From NCBI RefSeq assembly GCF_000379085.1, contig NZ_KB905378.1, forward strand, positions 2,789,231 through 2,853,230: 64,000 bases of DNA. The letters are read 5' to 3'. Position numbers and translations under genes: made by a program. Below, in pieces: positions 1 to 8,972 of this stretch (position 1 is the stretch's first letter; each line of letters begins with the position of its first letter). This DNA comes from Halomicrobium katesii DSM 19301. Its GTDB lineage: Archaea; Halobacteriota; Halobacteria; Halobacteriales; Haloarculaceae. The notes beneath the pieces are model-generated. The model was not told the origin of the DNA. It worked only from the letters and a program-made list of their open reading frames with translations, and searched no databases.

Positions 1-590
1 GATCGAGACTACGAGGCTGTTCTCAACTACGTTCACAAAGTGCAGGAAGTGAGTGATAATATCGACGAATTCGACCTCTACGACGTGTGCGAAGCTGACG
101 AGGTCTACGTCACGGCTGGTGAGAGGGGACTCGAAGATGAGGATGGGAGTCCGCGCGAGCGCGGACTCTCAAAAAGGGGCGCGGAACCTTCGAATCAGAC
201 AAACCGCCAGTGTTGACACTCGTCCGTCGGAGCGACGGACGAGTGCGATTTCTCGTCTGTAAGGATCTGCAAGAGGCCGACGAGGACATCTCTGAGTACG
301 GCGACGGAAGCGTCATCCTCTGTACCGACGGCTACACGATCTATGAGGATATCGAGGAGACGGAGGGGGTGGACGGCCATCTGGCCGTCACCCACTCCGA
401 CACCTACGTCATCGGTGACGCCCACACAAATACCTGCGAGAACCGCCACAGCTTCCTTCGCCAGTGGCTGGCGAAGTTCAGAGGCATCTCGAAGCATCAT
501 CTCCAAAAATACCTCGGATTTCTCGCACTGAAACTCAACTCACCGGACGACTGGTTCAAGAAACTGCTGTGTTACAATGTATCGGGATGA
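1..590 (+). pseudogene. IS1595-type transposase, 5'-truncated by window edge and frameshifted
   Basis: DDE transposase remnant. Frame 1 reads from base 1 (DRDYEAVLNYVHKVQE..., with DEVYVTAG) up to about base 177. The homologous reading then continues in frame 3 as RGTFESDKPPVLTLVRRSDG and runs to the TGA at 588-590, through the IS1595-like segment with VLCTDGYTIYED, HTNTCENRHSFLRQWLAKFRGI and a C-terminal helix. The break is at the A5-G4 run near 172-180 and looks like loss of one base. The gene probably begins before the window. The element ends just upstream of the truncated recombinase at 621, so its insertion probably removed that gene's 5' half. Family assignment is from motif memory. 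Inactive unless the frameshift is a sequencing error. Confidence 0.75.
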
Positions 591-620
591 GCGTTAGACT
601 TTTGTGAGAGGATCGAGGCA

Positions 621-1643
621 GTGTCAGAGAATACACCGGATAGAATACCTCAAGCCTCTATCGACGACGACGAGGATGTTTGTGAACGGAAGCCCTCCGA
701 CGAACAGGTCGAAAAAATCAGTGCGTATTTCGAGACCTACGACCGAGCATCTCGCAGCCATATTGAGTTTTTGCTGATGAAAGAGTTGACTCTCCGCCTC
801 GGAGCAATTCGGGCCATAGACGAGGAAGATTATGATTCAGAACAGCAGAAAATTGAGCTTCACCATCGACCGGAGGAAGAGTACGAAAGAAAAGGAACGC
901 CGTTGAAGAATCAGTCTGATGGGGAACGGCACGTTAATCTTCCAGGTAATCTCTGTGAATTGATCGATGAGTATCTAGACCACCCCGAGCGAAATGGCGA
1001 GGGGACAGATAAGTTCGATCGAGAACCCCTGTTACGGAATCGAAACGGTGGTCGTCCATCAACTACGACAATTCGCCGAGACCTGTACAAGGTGACGCGA
1101 CCCTGCGCGCACTCGAATGAATGCTCTCTTAATCGGGACATCAGTGAGTGTGAGGCGACAAAAGACTCGATCGCCTCAGCGTGCCCGATAAACTACAGCC
1201 CGCATCCGATCCGCCGTTGGTCGATCGAGGATCACCTCGACGATGGCGTGCCGAGGGAAGACCTCGCTGATCGTGCAGATGTTTCAGTTCCGGTTCTAGA
1301 CAAACACTATGACCAGCGTAAGCCGGAACGGAAGCGTCTGCGAAGACAAGAAACGTTGGCGGCCACGCGAGAAGGATACGAATCGCCGGATTCTGAGTCA
1401 CAGATGAGTCTCTCGCAGTTCGAAAATGGTCCCAACGCGGTGGCACACCCGGCAGCATTAGCACTTCAAATTGGCACCGAAATCGGCGCGTGGCTTCCAG
1501 ACCGACTCAGACATGAGCTGAGCGAACTCAGTCCCAGAGAGGGCATCTCAACCCCTGACGTCCGCACGGCCGCACAGGGTATCGTCACGTACAGTCTGAT
1601 GGTCTGCCTAGTCGCTCTCAATCTCGTTTTGCTGGGGAGCTGA
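621..1643 (+). CDS. Tyrosine recombinase, N-terminal half missing, with C-terminal membrane segment
   Basis: Catalytic-domain-only relative of the intact recombinase at 1811-2815. Shared features: an Arg-box (LTLRLGAIRAID), a Cys-rich insert (CAHSNEC...SACP), the H-x-x-R box (SPHPIRRWSIEDHL) and the Tyr box (VLDKHYDQRKPER). The SAM-like core-binding domain (about 130 residues in the intact protein) is absent. The GTG at 621 is only the first usable start after the stop codon of the transposase frame. The C-terminus carries one predicted transmembrane stretch (GIVTYSLMVCLVALNLVLLG). Most likely a truncated relic left by the upstream insertion sequence. It could still make a stable catalytic fragment, but DNA binding should be impaired. 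Confidence 0.65.
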   Translation: MSENTPDRIPQASIDDDEDVCERKPSDEQVEKISAYFETYDRASRSHIEFLLMKELTLRLGAIRAIDEEDYDSEQQKIELHHRPEEEYERKGTPLKNQSDGERHVNLPGNLCELIDEYLDHPERNGEGTDKFDREPLLRNRNGGRPSTTTIRRDLYKVTRPCAHSNECSLNRDISECEATKDSIASACPINYSPHPIRRWSIEDHLDDGVPREDLADRADVSVPVLDKHYDQRKPERKRLRRQETLAATREGYESPDSESQMSLSQFENGPNAVAHPAALALQIGTEIGAWLPDRLRHELSELSPREGISTPDVRTAAQGIVTYSLMVCLVALNLVLLGS

Positions 1644-1810
1644 TGATAAAGACACTCCCTTGGAATGATTCAAGCGCGGTCTGAGAACGACGGAATCAAA
1701 GGGGTGTAACTATTGACAGTGGCTCTAGGTTAGTGATGAGAAACGAAAAACAAGAGTTGGGATAGAGATCGGTGTAGATTTTACGAGGTCACGACGGTGG
1801 TTTAGAGCAC

Positions 1811-2815
1811 TTAGACGTTATCCAAGAACGATCTTCGCTGTTCGACTTTCACTTCCTCGGTTCGCTTGTCGTAGTGTTGGTCCAGAACTTTCCGACTGAC
1901 GTTCATTCGGTCGCTCACGATTTCTGGGGGAACATCTTCGGTGAGGTAGTAGGTGATTGAACCCCGCCTGACTGCATGAGGACTAACTGCGTCGCCGCAC
2001 TTCGCCTTGCCGTCCCTGCAATCATCGCAAGGTTCATCCCTAAAACAGGGCGCAGTCACTCGGTAAACATGTCCACGGATCGTCCCTCGAGACATACGGC
2101 CCTCCGTCGTCGTCAAGAGGGGACGGCGATCATACTCATCAGTCTGCTCGTGACGCACGTTGTTCAGGTAGTCCTCGAGTAGGCGAGCGAGCTCAGAGGT
2201 GATCGCGACCAACCGCTCTCCTGCCTCGCCGTTTTTGAGGTTCGTGTCTTGATGCGGTCGATGCTCTAGCTGAAGGTACTCTTCTTCTAGGTCGACATCG
2301 TCGACGTCGAGCGAGTGAGCACCCCCGACCCGCATGCCGGTCTCCCAGAGTAATGCCATTATGACGTGCTTCTCGCTGCCGTAGTTGTACTTCGAGAGAT
2401 ATTCGAGGATTATTTCCGCAGTGTCCGCATCAAGAGTCTCGTCACGCTGACGCTCTTCCGGGGAGACACGAGGAATCATGATTTTGTCGTAGAGGTCAGA
2501 TGGCACGGCTTCGATCGAGGCAGCCCATTTGAGGAAGACCCGAAGTGTCGACATCTGTGCTTTGACCGTGAGCGGGCAGAGGTCTCCGTCCTCCTTCCGC
2601 CAGAGACGGTATTGCTGGAGATGCCGACCTGTGAGGTCGTTCAGATTGTCAATCCCCTCGATACCGCACCAGCGGACGAAATGGTTCGTCCGGTAACGGT
2701 GATTCTGGACGGTCGCTTCAGTACAATTGGTCTTTTTGTGATCGAGGAACAGTTCTTGCGCGTCAGCCGGGCTTATCGGTTGGAGGTCGTCTCGGTGTGT
2801 GGTCATAGTTGGCAT
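1811..2815 (-). CDS. Tyrosine recombinase / integrase (XerCD-like)
   Basis: Full-length 334-aa site-specific recombinase. Residues ~15-115 form the SAM-like core-binding domain and ~125-325 the catalytic domain. Visible catalytic residues are Arg162 (ETGMRVGG), Lys194 (NLKNGE), His280 and Arg283 (HAVRRGS) and nucleophile Tyr315 (LDQHYDKR). A Cys-rich insert at ~256-273 (CFRDEPCDDCRDGKAKC) just before the H-x-x-R box may bind zinc and is shared with the truncated copy at 621-1643. It lies beside a tRNA-3'-end-like repeat cluster (2886-3040), the expected place for an integrase whose element inserts at a tRNA gene. The start is either this ATG or the in-frame ATG three codons later. Confidence 0.85.
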   Translation of the reverse strand: MPTMTTHRDDLQPISPADAQELFLDHKKTNCTEATVQNHRYRTNHFVRWCGIEGIDNLNDLTGRHLQQYRLWRKEDGDLCPLTVKAQMSTLRVFLKWAASIEAVPSDLYDKIMIPRVSPEERQRDETLDADTAEIILEYLSKYNYGSEKHVIMALLWETGMRVGGAHSLDVDDVDLEEEYLQLEHRPHQDTNLKNGEAGERLVAITSELARLLEDYLNNVRHEQTDEYDRRPLLTTTEGRMSRGTIRGHVYRVTAPCFRDEPCDDCRDGKAKCGDAVSPHAVRRGSITYYLTEDVPPEIVSDRMNVSRKVLDQHYDKRTEEVKVEQRRSFLDNV

Positions 2816-3138
2816 GGAAGCCCCAGAGACGTTCCATACCTCCCGTCATCGCAGGGGAAGACTTCGTACGTAGGTCGTGAGAGTCCCGCCCCAACCCATT
2901 TTTGACGACACCACACCGCGAGCGCAGCGAGCGGTCCATGTCATCAAAACTGTTGACAAGGATTCGAACCCTATCAGTCGCGCGCAGCGAAGCGAGCACG
3001 TCTGATTCGGGTTCGAATCCGCCCCAACCCATTCTACGACGAGCGAACGCGAGGAGTGAATCGACCCGCCCGATTCACGTTTCGGCGGTCCACTTGCCCG
3101 TCCCCAACACGTAATCCGCTGGCGGTCGCGTAGCTGGT
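2816..3138. repeat. Intergenic att-like cluster: 14-bp direct repeat around an inverted T-arm pair
   Basis: This 323-bp gap holds no gene I can support. It contains a 14-bp direct repeat CGCCCCAACCCATT at 2887-2900 and 3020-3033, both followed by a T/GACGAC-type flank. Between them are two tRNA T-arm-like blocks in opposite orientation: GGATTCGAACCC at 2960-2971 and GGGTTCGAATCC at 3009-3020, each bordered by ATCAG/CTGAT. I could not fold a complete tRNA from either arm, so these look like fragments left by integration or excision at a tRNA 3' end. Short ORFs across it (reading GWGGFEPES) are artefacts of the T-arm sequence. Confidence 0.5.
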
Positions 3139-3702
3139 ATGAGCGACGATCCACTGCACGAACGGATGGCCCGCTACGAGCAACTCGCCAGAGAGGCCAG
3201 GGAGCGTGCCAGCGAACGCGACGCCGTCGGCGACGAGGTGGGCGACCGACTCGCCGACGCGATCGCCGAGGCGGTCGACGAGGCGGGTGTCTCCGTCGGG
3301 GCCGTCGATCGCTCGCGGGACGGTCACCACTACCGGTTCACGGCGCGACTCGACCGCGCGGCGCTGGTCGCGGCCCTGACCGACGCCTTGCCGGCCGGGT
3401 TCGTCGTCTCGCACGTCAACGACGACGGATCGCTGAGCATCGAGTGGACGGGCTCGGATCGGACGCCGTCGAAGCGCGAACACGGGGCAGTGTTGAAAGC
3501 GATCGTCGCCGAGGCGACCGAGACAGACGCCGACGGACTCATCGAGTCGGTCCCGTCTCGGACGGCCGTCCTCGACCGGGCCGAACAACTGGGGATCGAC
3601 CGGGAGGACGCCGCCGATCGGCTTAGTCGGCTGGCGACGCTCGACGTGGTCGATATCGCCGACGGCCGGGTCTACCCGGACACGAACTTCTCGCGGTACT
3701 GA
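3139..3702 (+). CDS. Conserved haloarchaeal hypothetical, helical N-terminus and winged-helix-like C-terminus
   Basis: 187 aa, acidic, soluble. Residues 1-45 are a charged helical stretch (ERMARYEQLAREARERASERD). Residues ~55-115 look like a small alpha/beta fold (HHYRFTARLDRAALVAALTDALPAGF). Residues ~115-187 resemble a winged helix-turn-helix (HGAVLKAIVAE...LDRAEQLGIDREDAADRLSRLATLDVVDIADGRVYP). The last part resembles MarR/PadR-type or protein-interaction winged helices, but I recognise no named family. It is followed by a convergent small gene. A role in regulation is possible and unproven. Confidence 0.6.
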   Translation: MSDDPLHERMARYEQLAREARERASERDAVGDEVGDRLADAIAEAVDEAGVSVGAVDRSRDGHHYRFTARLDRAALVAALTDALPAGFVVSHVNDDGSLSIEWTGSDRTPSKREHGAVLKAIVAEATETDADGLIESVPSRTAVLDRAEQLGIDREDAADRLSRLATLDVVDIADGRVYPDTNFSRY

Positions 3703-3738
3703 GCGGCAGGTGATCGACGCTCCCGGCGGCTCAGCGTG

Positions 3739-4101
3739 TCACTCGCTGAGATCGACCGTGCCTTTCGAGTCCCAGATCTCCATCATCAGCTGGGCGAAGG
3801 TGGCCGTCCGGACGGGGTAGCCGTCGGCGTTGGTCGCGTCGACGGGCTTGCTGGCGAGCTTCTCGACGATCGTCTCGTTGTAGTCCATGTCCGCGAGCGT
3901 CTCGCGCACGTCGAAGGTGAACGTCCCGTCGTCGTCGGTCGTGAGCCACGCGGCGGCCTGTGCCTTCTCGCTGTACTCGATCGTGTACGTCTCACCGCCG
4001 ACGAGGTCGTAGATGTCGTCGAGGCGTCCGATTTCGAGATCGTCGTCGCCGACCTCGACGAACAGCGTGTCGTCGTCGATGCGGGTGTCGTACCGCTCCA
4101 T
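3739..4101 (-). CDS. Conserved haloarchaeal hypothetical (120 aa)
   Basis: Small very acidic protein (MERYDTRIDDDTLFVEVGDDD...WDSKGTVDLSE) with an N-terminal beta-rich half (LEIGRLDDIYDLVGGETYTIEYSEKAQAAAWLTTDDDG) and a helical C-terminal half. No Cys, membrane segment or catalytic motif is visible. Haloarchaeal genomes carry conserved proteins of this size and composition, but I cannot attach a function. It is divergent from the TauE-type exporter at 4213. The antisense frame is also open, but the acidic composition and ATG start favour this strand. Confidence 0.65.
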   Translation of the reverse strand: MERYDTRIDDDTLFVEVGDDDLEIGRLDDIYDLVGGETYTIEYSEKAQAAAWLTTDDDGTFTFDVRETLADMDYNETIVEKLASKPVDATNADGYPVRTATFAQLMMEIWDSKGTVDLSE

Positions 4102-4212
4102 ACCCGTACTCGGACGGTGGGACTCAAAAGACGTGGTGCTTTCCGGCGAGGTCGTGTGTCGCTCGCGAGATCTGCCCCCACTGTCTTATCCCTCTGTCGC
4201 GAACTGACGACC

Positions 4213-4998
4213 GTGTCGATCGCACTGACGCCCACGACGGTCGCGGTGTTCGTCGGCGTCGTCCTGATCGCCGGGGCGGTCAACGGCCTCGCCGGCTTCG
4301 GGTTCGCACTCGTCGGGACGATGGCACTGGCGACCGTGGTCGAACCGACGACGGCGGTCGTGTTCATGATCGTGCCGATTCTGGCGGCGAACGCCTCGCT
4401 CGCTCGGGAACTGTCGGTCGGGGACGTACGCAGCTGTGGTCGCCGGTTCGGTCCGCTGCTGGCCGCGGCCCTGGTCGGCACCGTCGTCGGGCTGGCCGCG
4501 GTCGACCGACTCCCCGCGGCCCCTCTCAGGCTCGGGCTCGGTGTGGTGACGCTTGGCTTCGTCGCGACGGCCCAGCGAGCGGTGCCGATTCCGGGGTTCG
4601 ACCGGCTGAAAGCGGGCTGTTTCGTCGAGACGCCACTGGCGATGGTCGCTATCGGCGGCGTCTCCGGCGTCCTCTTTGGCGGGACCAACGTCGGCGTCCA
4701 GCTGATCGCCTATCTGCGGAGCCGCGATCTCTCACACGAGCTGTTCGTCGGCGTCGCCGCGATGATCTTCCTGGGTCTGAACGCGGTGCGGGTCGGCGCA
4801 GCCGGGGCGCTCGGACTGTATCCCGACCTCACGACGGTGGCCCTCTCCGTCGCGGCCGCGGTGCCGGCGGTCGCAGGCGTCGCCGTCGGCCGGCGGCTTC
4901 GAGTGAGGATTCCAGAGCGGGCCCGTCGTCGCTTCGTCCTCGGGCTGCTTGCCGTCGTCGGCGTCCGGCTCGTGGCCGGCGGGCTCGGACTCGCCTGA
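4213..4998 (+). CDS. TauE/SafE-family membrane exporter
   Basis: 261-aa polytopic membrane protein with about eight hydrophobic segments in two repeats. The first repeat has AGAVNGLAGFGFALVGT and the second GGVSGVLFGGTNVGVQLIAYL, the glycine-rich signature of the TauE/SafE (formerly DUF81) family, which moves sulfite, sulfoacetate or other small organic anions across the cytoplasmic membrane. The open frame extends upstream to 3736, but that part overlaps the opposite-strand gene and lacks hydrophobic segments, so I place the start at the GTG at 4213 (VSIALTPTTVAVFVG). Substrate unknown; no sulfur-metabolism genes are adjacent. Confidence 0.8.
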   Translation: MSIALTPTTVAVFVGVVLIAGAVNGLAGFGFALVGTMALATVVEPTTAVVFMIVPILAANASLARELSVGDVRSCGRRFGPLLAAALVGTVVGLAAVDRLPAAPLRLGLGVVTLGFVATAQRAVPIPGFDRLKAGCFVETPLAMVAIGGVSGVLFGGTNVGVQLIAYLRSRDLSHELFVGVAAMIFLGLNAVRVGAAGALGLYPDLTTVALSVAAAVPAVAGVAVGRRLRVRIPERARRRFVLGLLAVVGVRLVAGGLGLA

Positions 4999-5078
4999 TC
5001 GCGCAGTCCTGTCGACTCTCTCACCCCTCGCCGGCGAGAGCGTGCGGTTCAAGTATTCCTCGGTGTAACAACTGGGAA

Positions 5079-6218
5079 ATGAGACGACGGAGCTTCCTCA
5101 CGCGAACCGGAGCCGGCCTCGCAGGCCTGACCGCGCTGTCGGGCTGTACCGGTGACGGCGGCGACGGGACCGAGTCGGCGAGTACCGAGAGCGCGACCGA
5201 CACCGAGAGCGTGACCGACGAGGGAACGACGACCGGAACGGTCGAAGAACTGAGCGGGACGCTGTCGGTCGCGACCTACTCGTCGTTCGTCGGCGAAGAC
5301 ACGGCCGGCAACTGGCTCAAATCCGAGTTCGAGTCCGAGCACCCGGACGTGACCGTCGAGTTCGAGACGCCCGAGAACGGGCTCAACCGGTACATCCAGC
5401 GCAAGTCCGAGGGCGCGCCGATCGACGCCGATCTGTTCGTCGGGCTCAACACGGGGGAACTCGTCCGGGCCGACGAGCAACTCGACGAGACGCTGTTCGC
5501 GACCGCCAGTGACCGCATCGAAGGGGCGGACACGGTCAAGCCAGAGCTCCAGTTCGATCCCGACGGACGGGTCGTTCCCTACGACACCGGGTACATCAGC
5601 CTCGTCTACGACGAGGGCGAGGTCGACGCGCCGGGCACCTTCGACGCCCTGCTCGAACCCGCCTACGAGGACGCGCTGATCGCCCAGAACGCCCAGCAGT
5701 CCGATCCCGGTCGCGCGTTCCTGCTGTGGACGATCTACAACAAAGACCCGGACGGCTATCTGGACTACTGGGAGGGGCTGGTCGACAACGGCGTCACGAT
5801 CCTCTCGGACTGGGAGCCGGCGTACAACGCCTACTCGGACGAGGAGGCCCCGATGGTCGTCTCGTACTCGACCGATCAGGTGTTCTACCACGGCGAGGGC
5901 GTCGACATGTCGCGCCACCAGATCGGCTTCCTGAACGATCAGGGCTACGCCAACCCCGAGGGGATGGCCCAGTTCGCCGACAGCGACGACGCCGAACTGG
6001 CCCGGGCGTTCGCCTCGTTCGCACTGACAGCGCCGGCCCAGCGCGAGATCGCCACGCGAAACGTCCAGTTCCCGGCCGTCGAGGGCGTCGACCCCGGCGG
6101 CGACTTCGGCGAGTACGCGCTGGAGCCCCCCGAGCCGGTCACCTTCACCTACGACGAGCTGTCGGACAACGTGAGCGGCTGGATCGACGAGTGGGCCCGA
6201 CAGATCGCGAGCAACTAG
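5079..6218 (+). CDS. ABC transporter substrate-binding lipoprotein, thiamine (ThiB/TbpA) type
   Basis: 379 aa. The N-terminus MRRRSFLTRTGAGLAG...LTALSGC is a twin-arginine signal with a lipobox Cys, followed by a Ser/Thr/Glu-rich linker to about residue 55. The rest is a periplasmic-binding-protein fold with the hallmark stretches GRVVPYDTGYISLVYD, PMVVSYSTDQVFY and QIGFLNDQGYANPEGMAQF of the thiamine-binding branch of the iron/thiamine family. It would capture substrate outside the membrane for the permease starting one base after its stop codon. The ATG at 5079 gives the complete TAT signal; the frame is open much further upstream without coding character. Fe3+ or another small ligand is the alternative. 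Confidence 0.85.
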   Translation: MRRRSFLTRTGAGLAGLTALSGCTGDGGDGTESASTESATDTESVTDEGTTTGTVEELSGTLSVATYSSFVGEDTAGNWLKSEFESEHPDVTVEFETPENGLNRYIQRKSEGAPIDADLFVGLNTGELVRADEQLDETLFATASDRIEGADTVKPELQFDPDGRVVPYDTGYISLVYDEGEVDAPGTFDALLEPAYEDALIAQNAQQSDPGRAFLLWTIYNKDPDGYLDYWEGLVDNGVTILSDWEPAYNAYSDEEAPMVVSYSTDQVFYHGEGVDMSRHQIGFLNDQGYANPEGMAQFADSDDAELARAFASFALTAPAQREIATRNVQFPAVEGVDPGGDFGEYALEPPEPVTFTYDELSDNVSGWIDEWARQIASN

Positions 6219-6219
6219 G

Positions 6220-7917
6220 ATGGACGCCCGGGTCGACAGACTCGCGCTGCCGGTGGGGGTCATCGCGACGCTGGCGACGCTGCTGGTCGTGTTCTACTAC
6301 CCCGTCGGGAGCGTCCTCGTCGGCGCGGTCCGTGCCGGCGGGCAGCTCTCGCTGGTACCGCTGAGGGCCGTCCTCGGCGACCCGTTCTACGCGGATCTGT
6401 TCGGCTTTACCGCGTACCAGGCGCTGCTGTCGACGGTCGCCAGCGTCCTCGTCGGACTGCCGGGCGCGTACCTGCTGGCTCGCTTCGAGTTTCCCGGCCG
6501 GCGCTTCCTGCGCTCGGTGACGATTCTCCCCTTCGTCCTGCCGTCGATCATGGTCGCGGTGGGCTTTCTGGCGATGTTCGGCCGCACCGGGCTGTTCAAC
6601 GATCTGCTCGCCGTCGTCGGGCTCGGCCCGGTCGAACTCACCTTCACGCTGGAGATCATCGTGCTGGCCCACGCCTTCTACAACGCGCCGCTGGTGACGC
6701 GACTGGTGACGGCCGCCTGGGAGTCGGTCGACGCGCGACGCGTCGAGACCGCCCGGACGCTGGGCGCGTCACCGCTCGTGGCGTTTCGCGACGTGGTCGC
6801 CCCGCAGTTGCTCCCGGCGCTGCTGACCGCCGCGGTGCTCACCTTCCTCTTTACGTTCATGTCGTTCCCGATCGTGCTGGCGCTGGGCGGGCTCGAATTC
6901 GCGACCGTCGAAGTGTGGCTGTTCGCCCGCGTTCGGGACCTCGCGCTGACCGAGGCGGCGACGCTCGGGGCCATCGAAACGGCGCTGTCGCTGGGACTGA
7001 TCTACGTCTACCTCCGGTTCGAGGCGATGCAACTCCGGGCGGGCGGGGGCTCTCGTTCGATCGGTCGCGAGCCGTTACTGGCCGGCTGGCGCTCGCTGCT
7101 CGATCCGCGCCGGCTCGCGCTCCTGTGTTACGGCGGCGTCGTTCTGGTCCTGTTCGTCGGGCCGCTGGCGAGCCTGGTCGTCGAGAGCGTCACGACGCCC
7201 GAGGGACAGTTCACGACCGACTACTATGCCTTCCTGCTGGCTCAGCAGGCTTCGGCTGCGACCGGGACGGTCCAGCCCGTACCGGCGATCACGAACTCGC
7301 TGCTGTTTGCGGCCGGCGCGCTCGTGCTCGCCCTCCCGATGGGCGTCGTCGTCTCGGTGGTCGCCGCCCGCGAGACGCGGGGCTCGCGGGTCGCCGAGGC
7401 GCTGCTGACGGCACCGCTCGCGGTCAGCGGGATCGTCCTCGGTCTGGGGATGCTCCGGACGCTCGTGTTCGGGACGGAGCTGTTCGGCCACCGGCTGACG
7501 GTCACCGGTCCGGTCGCGATCGTCGCCGCCCACGCCGTCGCGGGCTACCCCTTCGTCACCCGGACGGTGACGCCGGCACTGCGTGCCATCGACGACCGAC
7601 TCGTCGACGCCGCCCGTTCGCTGGGCGCGAGCCGGACGACGGCTCTCCTCGACGTGGAACTGCCGCTGATCGCCGCCGCGCTCGTGGCCGGGGCGGCCTT
7701 CGCCGTCGCCATCAGCATCGGCGAGTTCGACACGACGGTGTTGCTCGCCGAGGGCGTCGACAGCGCGACGATGCCGGTGGCGCTGGAACGGTACACCGGG
7801 AACCGATCGCTGGGGCCGAACCTCGGACCGGCGACGGCGATGGGGACGGTGTTGCTCGCGGTGACGACCGTCAGCTTCGTGGTGATCGATCGCGTGGGCG
7901 GGCGGTGGGAACGATGA
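6220..7917 (+). CDS. ABC transporter permease, fused double-permease (ThiP/FbpB type)
   Basis: 565 aa with two tandem permease modules of about six membrane segments each. Each module carries an EAA-type loop: ARTLGASPLVAFRDVVAPQLLPALL in the first half and ARSLGASRTTALLDVELPLIAAALVAG in the second, which dock the ATPase. ThiP and FbpB permeases have this fused arrangement. The gene starts one base after the binding-protein stop and overlaps the ATPase start by four bases (ATGA), so the three genes form a tight operon. Function: membrane channel of the importer. Confidence 0.88.
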   Translation: MDARVDRLALPVGVIATLATLLVVFYYPVGSVLVGAVRAGGQLSLVPLRAVLGDPFYADLFGFTAYQALLSTVASVLVGLPGAYLLARFEFPGRRFLRSVTILPFVLPSIMVAVGFLAMFGRTGLFNDLLAVVGLGPVELTFTLEIIVLAHAFYNAPLVTRLVTAAWESVDARRVETARTLGASPLVAFRDVVAPQLLPALLTAAVLTFLFTFMSFPIVLALGGLEFATVEVWLFARVRDLALTEAATLGAIETALSLGLIYVYLRFEAMQLRAGGGSRSIGREPLLAGWRSLLDPRRLALLCYGGVVLVLFVGPLASLVVESVTTPEGQFTTDYYAFLLAQQASAATGTVQPVPAITNSLLFAAGALVLALPMGVVVSVVAARETRGSRVAEALLTAPLAVSGIVLGLGMLRTLVFGTELFGHRLTVTGPVAIVAAHAVAGYPFVTRTVTPALRAIDDRLVDAARSLGASRTTALLDVELPLIAAALVAGAAFAVAISIGEFDTTVLLAEGVDSATMPVALERYTGNRSLGPNLGPATAMGTVLLAVTTVSFVVIDRVGGRWER

Positions 7918-8972
7918 CGACACCGGGCGTCGAAATCGAGGGGCTGACTGTCGGCTACGACGACGTGACCGCGCTGGACGACGTGTCGCTGTCGGTCACA
8001 GACGGCGAGTTCTTCACGCTCGTCGGCCCCTCGGGCTGTGGGAAGACGACGACGCTGCGCTCGATCGCCGGCCTGGAGTCGCCCGATCGCGGGACCGTCT
8101 CGATCGGCGGCCGGGGCGTGACGGGCGAGCCGCCCGAGGACCGCGAGACGGGGATCGTCTTCCAGAACTACGCGCTCTTTCCCCACATGAGCGTCCGCGA
8201 GAACGTCGCGTACGGGCTCCAGTTTCGCGACAGTCCCGCCCGCGACGACGACGAGCGGGTGACGGAACTGCTGGAACTCGTCGAGGTCGCCGACCTCGCC
8301 GACCGCGACCCCGACCAGCTGTCCGGTGGCCAGCAACAGCGGGTCGCGCTGGCGCGCGCGCTCGCGCCCGAGCCGGCGGTGCTCCTGCTGGACGAACCCC
8401 TCTCGGCGCTGGACGCACAGCTGCGCCAGCGCCTGCGCGTCCAAATAAAGCGGATCCAGTCGGAGCTGGGGATCACCACCGTCTACGTCACCCACGACCA
8501 GGCCGAGGCGCTGGCGATCAGCGACCGCGTGGCGGTGATGCGCGAGGGCCGCGTCGAGCAGGTCGCGACGCCGGAGACGGTGTATCGCGAGCCGGCGACG
8601 CGGTTCGTCGCGGAGTTCGTCGGTGACAACAACGTCTTCGACGGCGTCGTCGCGCCGGACGGGATGCGGGCGACTGTCGGCGACGCTGCCATCGCGCTCC
8701 CGGCCGACAGTGACCGCGACCGCGGCGAGTCCGTCGCCGTCGCCGTTCGGCCCGAAGCGATCACCGTCGGCCGGGACGGTTCGGACACGGCGGCCACGGA
8801 GCGGACGGTGTTCCTGCGGGCGACGGTCGAGACGGTGGAGTTCCTCGGTGACGCCTACCGAGTCCACTGCGAGTGGCAGGGCCGGACGCTCGTCGTCAAG
8901 ACTGACGCCGACGAACCGCCCGCGGGCGAGGTGGCGCTCCGCGTCGACCCGGCGGACGTGCGCGCCCTCTGA
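7914..8972 (+). CDS. ABC transporter ATP-binding protein (ThiQ/FbpC/PotA type, with TOBE-like C-terminus)
   Basis: 352 aa. Walker A is GPSGCGKTTTLRSIAG (about residues 38-53), Q-loop IVFQNYALFPHMSV, signature LSGGQQQRVALARAL, Walker B VLLLDEPLSALD, H-loop YVTHDQAEA. Residues ~240-352 form a beta-rich TOBE-like regulatory domain (FVGDNNVFDGVV..., VAVAVRPEAITV), longer than in E. coli ThiQ and as in FbpC/PotA. It energises the permease encoded directly upstream. The start ATG overlaps the permease stop. The stop codon TGA at 8970-8972 abuts the palindromic repeat at 8973 with no gap. Confidence 0.9.
   Translation: MTTPGVEIEGLTVGYDDVTALDDVSLSVTDGEFFTLVGPSGCGKTTTLRSIAGLESPDRGTVSIGGRGVTGEPPEDRETGIVFQNYALFPHMSVRENVAYGLQFRDSPARDDDERVTELLELVEVADLADRDPDQLSGGQQQRVALARALAPEPAVLLLDEPLSALDAQLRQRLRVQIKRIQSELGITTVYVTHDQAEALAISDRVAVMREGRVEQVATPETVYREPATRFVAEFVGDNNVFDGVVAPDGMRATVGDAAIALPADSDRDRGESVAVAVRPEAITVGRDGSDTAATERTVFLRATVETVEFLGDAYRVHCEWQGRTLVVKTDADEPPAGEVALRVDPADVRAL

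Noticed and set aside
2960-3033. tRNA gene
   Set aside because: T-arm-like blocks are present, but no anticodon arm or matching acceptor strand could be paired.
2763-3154. Minus-strand ORFs reading GWGGFEPES
   Set aside because: This string is the translation of T-arm-like DNA and recurs in mis-annotated haloarchaeal ORFs.
4999-5078. TPP riboswitch before the thiamine-type importer
   Set aside because: The 80-base gap contains no recognisable thi-box sequence.
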